From: Bacteroidales bacterium
Lineage (GTDB): Bacteria; Bacteroidota; Bacteroidia; Bacteroidales; P3
NCBI GenBank assembly: GCA_017480225.1
Contig: JAFVBB010000004.1
Span: forward strand, 237,696-301,695
DNA length: 64,000 nucleotides
Direction: 5' to 3'
Shown in pieces: positions 33,719-40,483 of the stretch. The position numbers and the translations under genes were made by a program. The notes beneath the pieces were generated by a model, which did no database searches, was not told where the DNA came from, and worked only from the letters and a program-made list of their open reading frames with translations. The first letter of the stretch is position 1. Each line of letters begins with the position of its first letter.

Positions 33719-34270
33719 ATGACTGAAGAAATAATCATAGCCGGATTCGGAGGACAGGGTGTCCTCTCGATGGGCAAAATCCTGGCCTACTCCGGAGTAA
33801 TGCAGGACAAAGAGGTCAGCTGGATGCCCAGCTACGGCCCCGAGATGCGCGGTGGCACGGCCAACGTCAGCGTCATCATCAGCGACGAGCGCATCAGCTC
33901 GCCCATCATCAACCAGTTCGACACGGCCATCATCCTCAACCAGCAGTCGCTGGACAAGTTTGAGGCCAGCGTGAAGCCCGGCGGCCTGCTCATATTCGAC
34001 CCCAACGGCATCACCCACGAGCCAACCCGCAAGGACATCAACATCTACAAGATTGCCGCCACGGCCAAGGCCCAGGAACTCGGCATCTCGAAGGTGTTCA
34101 ACATGGTGGTTCTCGGCGGCTTCCTCAAGCTGAAGCCCATTGTCGACAAGCAGTACATCCACGAAGGCCTTGAGCACTCGCTGCCCCAGCGCCACTGGAA
34201 CCTCATTCCGCAAAACGAGGAAGCCATCGAGATCGGCAAGAACCTCATCGAGCCGGTGCAGGTGCTGTAA
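33719..34270 (+). CDS. 2-oxoacid:ferredoxin oxidoreductase gamma subunit
   Basis: 183 aa from ATG 33719. IIAGFGGQGVLSMGKILAY is the glycine-rich start of the gamma domain, which binds CoA. SWMPSYGPEMRGGTANVSVIIS is the other signature. It closes the operon, followed by a strong terminator. With delta, alpha and beta it completes a heterotetramer able to generate low-potential ferredoxin for the hydrogenase encoded nearby. Confidence 0.93.
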   Translation: MTEEIIIAGFGGQGVLSMGKILAYSGVMQDKEVSWMPSYGPEMRGGTANVSVIISDERISSPIINQFDTAIILNQQSLDKFEASVKPGGLLIFDPNGITHEPTRKDINIYKIAATAKAQELGISKVFNMVVLGGFLKLKPIVDKQYIHEGLEHSLPQRHWNLIPQNEEAIEIGKNLIEPVQVL

Positions 34271-34294
34271 GCGCTGCAGCCAGCATCAAGCAGA

Positions 34295-34326
34295 AGAGCC
34301 CCCGGCAATGGGGGCTCTTTTTTTTG
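34295..34326 (+). terminator. terminator of the oxidoreductase operon
   Basis: AGAGCCCCC (34295-34303) pairs with GGGGGCTCT (34309-34318) and is followed by an uninterrupted run of T. A textbook rho-independent terminator. Confidence 0.92.
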
Positions 34327-34364
34327 TTCCGCACGCGTCGCCGGCGCTTGCCGGCTTATATAAA

Positions 34365-34402
34365 GGCGGAGGAGCCGCCCCTTTGGGGGGAGGCTCCTGC
34401 CG
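34365..34402 (-). terminator. hairpin after the lipoprotein gene (minus strand)
   Basis: AGGAGCC (34370-34376) pairs with GGCTCCT (34392-34398) around an inner CCCC-TTTG-GGGG stem, 38-75 bases past the stop of the minus-strand gene at 34440. TTTATATAAG follows on that strand. Confidence 0.55.
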
Positions 34403-34439
34403 CGACACTACGGATGTTTTCTTGGATAAGCCTGCGTGC

Positions 34440-34976
34440 TTACTTGCGGTTGAAGACAAGCTGCATGTAGACCGGCTCTTCCTCGTCGCCATAGTCGAGG
34501 CCGAGGTTGATGTTGATGGCGTCGGTGGCCTCGTTGTAGGTGAAGGGGATGGTGAGGTCGATGGTCTCGCCGGTGATGTCGTTGTCGGTAGCCGTCAGCG
34601 TGCCGCTGGTGGTGGCAGCCTCGTAGGTGTAGGCGAAGCCCATGCCCTCAAGCTCCTCGAGGGTGTAGTCTTCGTTGAGCGAGAGCATCACCATGTTCTC
34701 CGGGAAGGAAAGGTGAGCCACGTCGGTGCCGAACTCGAGGCCGAACACGAGGTCGTCCATCGGGATGGTCACCGTGTTGCCGAAGCCGTCGTCGAAGGTC
34801 ATGTCGTCCATGGTGTAGGTCCACTCGGTGCCCACCAGGTCGGCCACGCTCTTGACGCGAACGCCGGCTACCACTTCGCTGCCGCCCTCAATCTCGGGGA
34901 TGATGGGTTCGTCGGTGCAGGATGCAAAGCCCAGTGCAAGGGCTGCCGCGGCCAGGATAAAGGTGCTCTTTTTCAT
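34440..34976 (-). CDS. small exported lipoprotein, lipocalin-like
   Basis: 178 aa. Lipoprotein signal with lipobox FASC (Cys 20), then a short acidic linker. A beta-rich acidic domain follows with LVGTEWTYTMDDMTF near its start, where lipocalin-like proteins carry GxW, and it ends in a strand VYMQLVFNRK. The ligand is unknown. Similar in plan to the protein at 1252-1782. Monocistronic; the 526-base region upstream contains hairpin copy 5 and no clear TAnnTTTG box. Confidence 0.65.
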   Translation of the reverse strand: MKKSTFILAAAALALGFASCTDEPIIPEIEGGSEVVAGVRVKSVADLVGTEWTYTMDDMTFDDGFGNTVTIPMDDLVFGLEFGTDVAHLSFPENMVMLSLNEDYTLEELEGMGFAYTYEAATTSGTLTATDNDITGETIDLTIPFTYNEATDAININLGLDYGDEEEPVYMQLVFNRK

Positions 34977-35203
34977 AGTGTGTTTGTTTTTGGTTGTTGT
35001 GTTGTTGTTTATTGACTTGTTACCGTAGCTTTCTTTGAAAGCGTCTTCACCCCTATAAACGGAGCCCGTCGCCGAAAAACTACAACAACCCCGAATTTTA
35101 TTTTTAGGTCATGCCTTTTGTGCTGATTTATAGAAGATTATGGCAGTGTATTTTTGTAAGCGACTGTAAGCCAGTCTGAAGTGGTGCCAAGTCCATATCA
35201 ACA

Positions 35204-35317
35204 CCGTCTGTTCTTCGATTGTTCTCCGATTGTTCTTCGATTGTTCTTCGATTTTGTATCGGAGAACAATCGGAGAACAATCGAAGAACAATCGGACATC
35301 AATCGGAGAACAATCGG
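35204..35317 (+). repeat. hairpin repeat element copy 5 (114 bp, one extra unit)
   Basis: Left-arm order A-B-A-A, loop TTGT, but the right arm has five units instead of four (ATCGGAGAAC, AATCGGAGAAC, AATCGAAGAAC, AATCGGACATC, AATCGGAGAAC) and then AATCGG, so the outer AGGCGG is replaced. The core is 11 bp longer than the others. Leader GATTATGGCAG, CCAAGTCCATATCAACA from about 35130; CCCTG follows. It lies in the 526-base gap between two minus-strand genes (lipoprotein 34440, hydrogenase 35503). Confidence 0.97.
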
Positions 35318-35424
35318 CCCTGATGCGGCCCGGCCGGGGACTATACAATTGATTATTGGCGCCGGAAGGCAGGCCTGCCTCACCGGTTGCGTACATCCTG
35401 CGCCGGTTGTGGCCATATAAACAG

Positions 35425-35469
35425 GGTGGCGGCAGCCGGGTGCTGTTCGCAACCGTGGCTGCCGCCACC
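35425..35469 (-). terminator. strong hairpin downstream of the hydrogenase gene
   Basis: The 13-bp perfect stem GGTGGCGGCAGCC (35425-35437) with GGCTGCCGCCACC (35457-35469) has a 19-base loop. On the minus strand it lies 34 bases after the hydrogenase stop and is followed by CTGTTTATATGG. Confidence 0.6.
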
Positions 35470-35479
35470 GTGTAATATG

Positions 35480-35502
35480 CCGTCCGCCAGTGTGGCGGGC
35501 GG
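35480..35502 (-). terminator. hairpin directly behind the hydrogenase stop codon
   Basis: CCGTCCGCCA (35480-35489) pairs with TGGCGGGCGG (35493-35502) with a 3-base loop and one T-G pair. It starts at the base after the stop codon on the minus strand. Together with the hairpin at 35425 it may form a tandem terminator or mRNA 3'-end shield. Confidence 0.55.
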
Positions 35503-36996
35503 TCAGAGGGTCTGCTTGTAAAGTTCCACCGAGTTGTCGATGTCCTGCTCCTTGGCGGTCTTGCCGTACTGGTCGACGTCGAAGACGTTCTTCGGCGAGT
35601 GGGTGATGCAAAGGGGGCCGCCCACGCAGCCTCCGTCGCAGGCCATGCCTTCGAAGAAGTTGGCCGTCTGCTTCTTTGCGCGGAGCAGTGCCAGCTGCGT
35701 GCGGCACTGGTCAATGCCGTTCATCACGCACGGCTTCACGCCCTCGATGCCCATCTTGCCGGCCACGTAGGCCACGCCCTGCGCCACGCCGCCGCTGCGG
35801 GCAAAGATGCGCCCGTAGAACGAGGCGTTGTCGAGCTCGGTGTCCTCGCACTGCGTGGTGTCGATGCCGCGGGCATCGACGAAGGCCTGCAGCTCCTCGA
35901 AGCTCATCACGCTGTCAATCATGCCACCGGTCTTTTCAAGGGTGTATTCGCCCTTTTTGGCTGCGCAGGGGCCAATGAAGACCACCTTTGCCGTGGGGTC
36001 GTGGTGCTTGATGATCCGCGCGGCCATCACCATTGGCGACACCGACGACGATATTGCACTCTTGAGCTCGGGGAAGTTCTTCTCGACGAAGCTTACGAAG
36101 GCGGGGCAGCACGAGGTGGTCATCACCGGGTCGTCGCTGTGCTCGCTCTTCTCCTTGAACTCCAGGGCTTCGTTGTAGAGTGTGATGTCGGCGCCGAGGG
36201 CGGCCTCGACCACCTTGTGGAAGCCCAGCCTGCGTATGGCGGTGACCACCTGCGTGATGCGCCCGAAGCGGCACTGGCTGACGATGGCCGGAGCCACGAC
36301 GGCGTAGACCTTGTAGCGTGTGTTGTTTTCCGACTGCTTGAGGATGTCGATGATGTCGAGCACGAAACTTTTGTCGCTGATGGCTCCGAATGGGCATCGC
36401 AGTATGCACGCGCCGCAGGCAATGCACTTGCTGTTGTCAATCTCAGCCTTGTCCTCGTCGTTGATGCTGATGGCCTTCACCTTGCAGCTAACAATGCAGG
36501 GGCGGTGCAGCGCTATGACGGCGCCGTAGGGGCAGGCCTTGGTGCAGCGCCCGCACTCGATGCACTTCTGCTTGTCGATGACGGCGCGGTGGTTGCCGGT
36601 GGTGATGGCGTCCTTGGGGCAGGCGTCCTTGCACGAGTGCATTAGGCAGCCGCGGCAGGCGTCGGTGACCATCATGCCTCCTGCCGGGCACTCGTCGCAG
36701 GCTTCGTAGAGCACCTCGATGACGTTGGGGTTGTACTTGTTGCCGCCCATGGCCACCTTGACGCGGTCCATCAGCACGGCGCGTTCTTTGTGAATGCAGC
36801 AGCGCATGTCGGGCTTGGGCCCTGGGGCAATGGTGCGGGGTATGGTGTAGGCGTTGTCCAGCCCGCCCTCATAGGCGCGGCGGATTACCTCTTTCAGTAC
36901 GCGGTATTTGATCCACTGTACGTTGGTATCGAAGAGCTTTTGTTCCATTTCGATAGTGGTTGGTTCTGCTGGGTGTAGCTCAATTTGTTGTGCCAC
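35503..36996 (-). CDS. monomeric [FeFe] hydrogenase with 4Fe-4S domains
   Basis: 497 aa. The N-terminal half has ferredoxin-type clusters: ACDECPAGGMMVTDACRGC, CKDACPKDAI, CIECGRCTKACPYGA and CIACGACILRCPFGA. The H-cluster domain has L1 TSCCPAFV, L2 GPCAAKKGEY and L3 GMACDGGCVGGP. Compared with group A enzymes (TSCCPMW, MPCxxK) the Met residues are replaced by Ala and Gly, as I recall for the group B type, whose role (H2 evolution or oxidation) is less clear. No maturase genes hydE/F/G are in the window. Start 36996 fits the promoter at 37035-37042; a Met 16 codons later is an alternative. Confidence 0.88.
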   Translation of the reverse strand: MAQQIELHPAEPTTIEMEQKLFDTNVQWIKYRVLKEVIRRAYEGGLDNAYTIPRTIAPGPKPDMRCCIHKERAVLMDRVKVAMGGNKYNPNVIEVLYEACDECPAGGMMVTDACRGCLMHSCKDACPKDAITTGNHRAVIDKQKCIECGRCTKACPYGAVIALHRPCIVSCKVKAISINDEDKAEIDNSKCIACGACILRCPFGAISDKSFVLDIIDILKQSENNTRYKVYAVVAPAIVSQCRFGRITQVVTAIRRLGFHKVVEAALGADITLYNEALEFKEKSEHSDDPVMTTSCCPAFVSFVEKNFPELKSAISSSVSPMVMAARIIKHHDPTAKVVFIGPCAAKKGEYTLEKTGGMIDSVMSFEELQAFVDARGIDTTQCEDTELDNASFYGRIFARSGGVAQGVAYVAGKMGIEGVKPCVMNGIDQCRTQLALLRAKKQTANFFEGMACDGGCVGGPLCITHSPKNVFDVDQYGKTAKEQDIDNSVELYKQTL

Positions 36997-37034
36997 ACGG
37001 CGTTGTCGCGCCGTGCGCTTGCAGTTTGCAGTTG

Positions 37035-37042
37035 CAAATATA
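37035..37042 (-). promoter_or_regulatory. promoter -7 box of the [FeFe] hydrogenase gene
   Basis: TATATTTG on the minus strand, about 39 bases before the start codon at 36996. The hydrogenase gene thus has its own promoter, separated from the upstream FMN-binding gene by a terminator. Confidence 0.65.
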
Positions 37043-37082
37043 CGACTTTTTCCTCAATGGGACTGCATGTTGCGCAAAATGG

Positions 37083-37117
37083 AAAGCCGCCGCAGGCTGG
37101 TTTGCCTGCGGCGGCTT
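37083..37117 (-). terminator. terminator of the FMN-binding protein gene
   Basis: The 12-bp perfect stem GCCGCCGCAGGC (37086-37097) with GCCTGCGGCGGC (37104-37115) has a 6-base loop. On the minus strand it is followed by TTTCCATTTTG, 20 bases after the stop at 37135. Confidence 0.8.
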
Positions 37118-37134
37118 GCGGTGGGCCGGTGCGG

Positions 37135-37788
37135 TCACTGCACCCTTTGCAGTGCGGCCCGGACGGTGGCTATGACCGATGTTGAGGTGAGGGTGGCGCC
37201 GCTCACAGTGTCGACCTCCTTCTTGAGGGCTTTCTTGGCTTTCATGCCGTTCCAGCTGGAGTAGAGGTTGGCCTCGGCCACCCTTTGCGCGAAGCGTGGG
37301 GTCTCAAGGCTGGGCAGTGCATAGACGCCGATGATGCGCTTCTTGGTGTCGAAGGCTATCATTACCGGCGTGGGGCCGCCCCAGCCCTTGATGGTGTCGG
37401 CTGCCGGGCTGCTGTAGAGTGCGTAGCCAAGCAGTTTTCCTTTCTCGTCGAGCACGCGGTTCCATTCACCGTCGGGCTGCACCTTGGCTGCAGCCTTGAA
37501 TGCGCGCGCCACGCTGGCCTCGATGCCGTTGAAGGTGTACTCCATTGGCGGCATCGCCCTCTTGTCGCGGTCGCCATGTGGATGGTGGTGGTGACCGGGA
37601 TGCTCGCCAGGCTTCTGGTCGTGAGGCCTTTGCGGATGATGGCGCATGTGGTTGTTGCGCATGGTGCTGTCGCGCAGCATGGGGCGTTCAGACCTGGTGT
37701 GGCTTGGATGCTCTTTTGGCTGCTGGGCCATGGCCGTTCCCAGTGCGACGGTGGCCGCCAGGATCAGTGCGATTGCTTGCTTTGTCAT
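37135..37788 (-). CDS. exported His-rich FMN-binding domain protein
   Basis: 217 aa from the Met of the signal peptide (MTKQAIALILAATVALGTAMA). After it comes a 60-residue His/Pro/Arg-rich stretch (HTRSERP, HMRHHPQRPHD, HPGHHHHPHGD) that could bind metal. Then an FMN-binding domain follows (about 95-217) with DTVSGATLTST, the motif in which ApbE links FMN to the Thr. Such extracytoplasmic flavoproteins shuttle electrons (RnfG/NqrC, extracellular reductases). The substrate is unknown. It precedes the [FeFe] hydrogenase gene but is separated from it by a terminator. Confidence 0.8.
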   Translation of the reverse strand: MTKQAIALILAATVALGTAMAQQPKEHPSHTRSERPMLRDSTMRNNHMRHHPQRPHDQKPGEHPGHHHHPHGDRDKRAMPPMEYTFNGIEASVARAFKAAAKVQPDGEWNRVLDEKGKLLGYALYSSPAADTIKGWGGPTPVMIAFDTKKRIIGVYALPSLETPRFAQRVAEANLYSSWNGMKAKKALKKEVDTVSGATLTSTSVIATVRAALQRVQ

Positions 37789-37870
37789 ATCGGCGTTGTA
37801 TTTGGTTTGTTTGCTGGTTAAGTGCGCCGAGGGACTTGTTTCTTGCACCGGTGGGGGCATTTTTCTGCCG

Positions 37871-38557
37871 CTATATGGCAATGCAGAGCGTGGCGATGCT
37901 GATGGTTATTCCTGGAATTGTGGACAGTGCGTCGACGCAGGCTGCCAGGGTCGAGCCTGTGGTCACCACGTCGTCGACAAGCAGTACGTGCCGTCCTTCA
38001 AGCCGTCGGGCGTGGCGCACCGTGAAGGCTGCGGTCACGTTTGCCTCGCGTTGGCTGCCGCTGCGCAGGCTCTGCTGGGCTGTGGCCCTTGCGCGGCGCA
38101 GCACACTGTCCTCGATTGTACGAGGCATCACCTGCGCAATTCCCTGGCATAGCAGCAGGCTTTGGTTGTAGCCACGGCGCAAGCGGCGCGTCCAGTGCAG
38201 CGGCACTGGCACCAGTGCCTCCACCGTGTCGAAGCGTCCGCTGGCCAGCAGGGTGCCCCCCAGGTCGCGTCCCATGGCCACGCACAGTTCGGCGCTGCCG
38301 TGAAACTTCATGGCGTGCACCACGCGCTGCACTGTCGATTGTTGCGTGAAGCGCATGGCCGAGGCGGCTGCCTTGCATCCTGTGCGGCCGTACATAAGCA
38401 GTTCGGTGGGGTTGCCCCCGGCTGCGGGCATTGGGCTTCCGGCCAGTGCCAGCTGGCAGTCGAGGCAAAGCAGGCGCTCGTTGCCAACCAGGACGCTGCC
38501 GCAGGCGTGGCATGTGGCGGGCAGCAGCAGGTGTAGCAGCGATTGCGCGGCGTTCAT
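37871..38557 (-). CDS. ComF-like phosphoribosyltransferase-domain protein
   Basis: 228 aa from the Met of MNAAQSLLHLLLPATC. N-terminal zinc-ribbon-like Cys pairs (CHACGS and CLDCQ), LVPVPLHWTRRLRRGYNQS, and the PRPP-binding loop VLLVDDVVTTGSTLAAC near the C-terminus are those of the ComF family, which takes part in DNA uptake in naturally competent bacteria. In this phylum its role is unproven. It lies 2 bases downstream of queA and is cotranscribed with it. Confidence 0.85.
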   Translation of the reverse strand: MNAAQSLLHLLLPATCHACGSVLVGNERLLCLDCQLALAGSPMPAAGGNPTELLMYGRTGCKAAASAMRFTQQSTVQRVVHAMKFHGSAELCVAMGRDLGGTLLASGRFDTVEALVPVPLHWTRRLRRGYNQSLLLCQGIAQVMPRTIEDSVLRRARATAQQSLRSGSQREANVTAAFTVRHARRLEGRHVLLVDDVVTTGSTLAACVDALSTIPGITISIATLCIAI

Positions 38558-38559
38558 TT

Positions 38560-39774
38560 TCAAGGAAGGAAGAGGCAGCTGTCGCCGTAGCTCAGGAAGC
38601 GGAAGCCGTGGTCGAGGGCATAGCGGTAGCAGTCGCGCCAACGGTCGCCCACAAGTGCGGAGACAAGCAGCAGCAGGGTGCTTTTGGGTTGGTGGAAGTT
38701 GGTGACGAGGCCTTGCGCCACACGGTAGCGGTAGCCCGGGGCAATCATGAGCCTGGTCTCTCCGTCGAGGCGGTCGCGGTCGTGTCGGCCGAGCCATTGC
38801 TCCACAAGGGTGTAAGCCTCGCTTGCTGTGGGCAGGCTGTCGTCGTGGTCTGTGTATGGCTCCCATTGCCCTATGCCCATCTTTTCCAGATTTGGGTTCG
38901 TGGCCAATTGCACGCCGAACCAGTAGACGCTCTCCAGTGTGCGCACGCTCGTTGTGCCGACTGCCACGACTGGGCCTTTGTGCGAGGCTATTCGGCGCAG
39001 GTTGTCGGCCGTGATCTGCACCTGTTCCACGTGCATGTCGTGCTCGCCGATGGTGGTTGTGCTCACGGGCTTGAATGTGCCTGCCCCCACGTGCAGGGTG
39101 ACGTATTCGGTGCCGATGCCGTTGCGGTGCAGGCTTTCAATCACAGCAGGGGTGAAGTGCAGGCCTGCCGTGGGTGCGGCCACCGAGCCGTCGTGGCGGG
39201 CGTATACGGTCTGGTAGCGGGTGTTGTCGTCGTTCTCCGCCTCGCGCCCCAGGTAGGGAGGCAGGGGTATCTGTCCGGCATTTTCAATGACTTCGGCAAA
39301 GCTGAAGCCTCCTGTCCAGTCGAAGTCTATCACCCAAGTGTTTCCGTCGGCCTGGCGACGTGTGGCGGTGATGGTGCAGGACTGTCCGCACACCGTACAT
39401 TGTCCGCTGATTACTCCATCGCGCCATCGCTTGTTGTTGCCGACGAGGCAGTTCCAGCGGCAGTGGCTGCGCTCCTCAAATGCTTGGCTGATGGCCGTCA
39501 GGTGAGGCTCGAGGCAGAAAATCTCAATGACCGCGCCTGTTGGTTTGCTGAATCGCAGGCGGGCGTGGATGACGCGTGTATCGTTGAATACCAGGAGGCT
39601 GTCTTTGGGCAGCAGTGCGGGCAGGTCGCTGAAGCGATGCTCGCTGATGTCAGCCCCACGCAGGCAGAGCAGTTTCGATTGGTCTCGTTGCGGGGCAGGG
39701 TAGCGGGCTATTCGTCCGTCGGGCAGGGGGTAGTCGTAATCCTCTATGCGGATGGCCTTGAGGTCGCTAAGCAT
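38560..39774 (-). CDS. queA: S-adenosylmethionine:tRNA ribosyltransferase-isomerase
   Basis: 404 aa. Makes epoxyqueuosine in tRNA from preQ1-tRNA and SAM. The N-terminus with IEDYDYPLPDGRIARYPAPQRDQSKLL, then FNDTRVIHARL, and later PTAGLHFTPAVIESL with VTLHVGAGTFKPV and TTSVRTLES are the family's conserved blocks. It is about 50 residues longer than E. coli QueA, with an extra Cys-bearing stretch around residues 108-135 (GNNKRW, CTVCGQSC) that could bind zinc. The start overlaps the end of pssA by 8 bases. Confidence 0.93.
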   Translation of the reverse strand: MLSDLKAIRIEDYDYPLPDGRIARYPAPQRDQSKLLCLRGADISEHRFSDLPALLPKDSLLVFNDTRVIHARLRFSKPTGAVIEIFCLEPHLTAISQAFEERSHCRWNCLVGNNKRWRDGVISGQCTVCGQSCTITATRRQADGNTWVIDFDWTGGFSFAEVIENAGQIPLPPYLGREAENDDNTRYQTVYARHDGSVAAPTAGLHFTPAVIESLHRNGIGTEYVTLHVGAGTFKPVSTTTIGEHDMHVEQVQITADNLRRIASHKGPVVAVGTTSVRTLESVYWFGVQLATNPNLEKMGIGQWEPYTDHDDSLPTASEAYTLVEQWLGRHDRDRLDGETRLMIAPGYRYRVAQGLVTNFHQPKSTLLLLVSALVGDRWRDCYRYALDHGFRFLSYGDSCLFLP

Positions 39775-40483
39775 TCTGCTTTGGTTGGGTGAACAGTGAC
39801 AGTGCTATGTAGAACAGTATTATTGCCGAGAGGGCTATCCAGTTGCGCAACAGGGCAATAATAGCGGCGCAGCATATCAGAAAGATGTATTGCAGGCGGT
39901 TGCTTCTCCATGCCATGTCCTTGAAATTGAATTTTAGCGAGAACAACGGCAGTTCGCTGACCATAAGTATGTCGCCCATAATGCCGACCACGGCTATGAC
40001 CACTGCCACCGGCACGCTTGTCACCGTCAGGCCGCTCAATGCAAAGCCCACCCATACAAGGGCGTTTGACGGCACAGGCAGGCCAAGGAATGAATGCGAC
40101 TGGCGTGTGTCGATGTTGAATTTTGCCAGCCGGTAGGCTGCGAAAGCTGGCATCAGCAGGAATGGCATCATGCACAGCATCAGTGCCCACCGTGGCATTA
40201 GGCCGCTGGCAGGCAGTTCCATGATTGTGTACATCAGGAAGGCTGGTGCCACTCCTGATGTGACCACATCTGCCAGCGAGTCGAGTTGTTTGCCCAGTTC
40301 TGAAGGCACTTTGAGGAGGCGCGCCGAGAGCCCGTCGAAGAAGTCAAGGAATATGCCTGCGCATATCCACAGTGCAGCTGCCTTTGTGTTGCCAAGTGCC
40401 AGTGACGAGAACACCGACTCTACGCCGCACATCAAGTTGCCCAGCGTGATTGCATTGGGTATGAACTGCTTTATCTTAGTCAT
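39767..40483 (-). CDS. pssA: CDP-diacylglycerol-serine O-phosphatidyltransferase
   Basis: 238 aa from the Met of MTKIKQFIPNAITLGNLMCG. The CDP-alcohol phosphotransferase motif D-G-x2-A-R-x8-G-x3-D-x3-D is present in FDGLSARLL followed by GKQLDSLAD. About 6-7 membrane helices. It makes phosphatidylserine, the precursor of phosphatidylethanolamine. It overlaps the upstream TPR lipoprotein gene and the downstream queA by 8 bases each, so these genes are coupled. Confidence 0.92.
   Translation of the reverse strand: MTKIKQFIPNAITLGNLMCGVESVFSSLALGNTKAAALWICAGIFLDFFDGLSARLLKVPSELGKQLDSLADVVTSGVAPAFLMYTIMELPASGLMPRWALMLCMMPFLLMPAFAAYRLAKFNIDTRQSHSFLGLPVPSNALVWVGFALSGLTVTSVPVAVVIAVVGIMGDILMVSELPLFSLKFNFKDMAWRSNRLQYIFLICCAAIIALLRNWIALSAIILFYIALSLFTQPKQNA

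Noticed and set aside
29327-34276. Long minus-strand frames opposite the phosphohexomutase and oxidoreductase genes
   Set aside because: Antisense shadows without recognisable domains.
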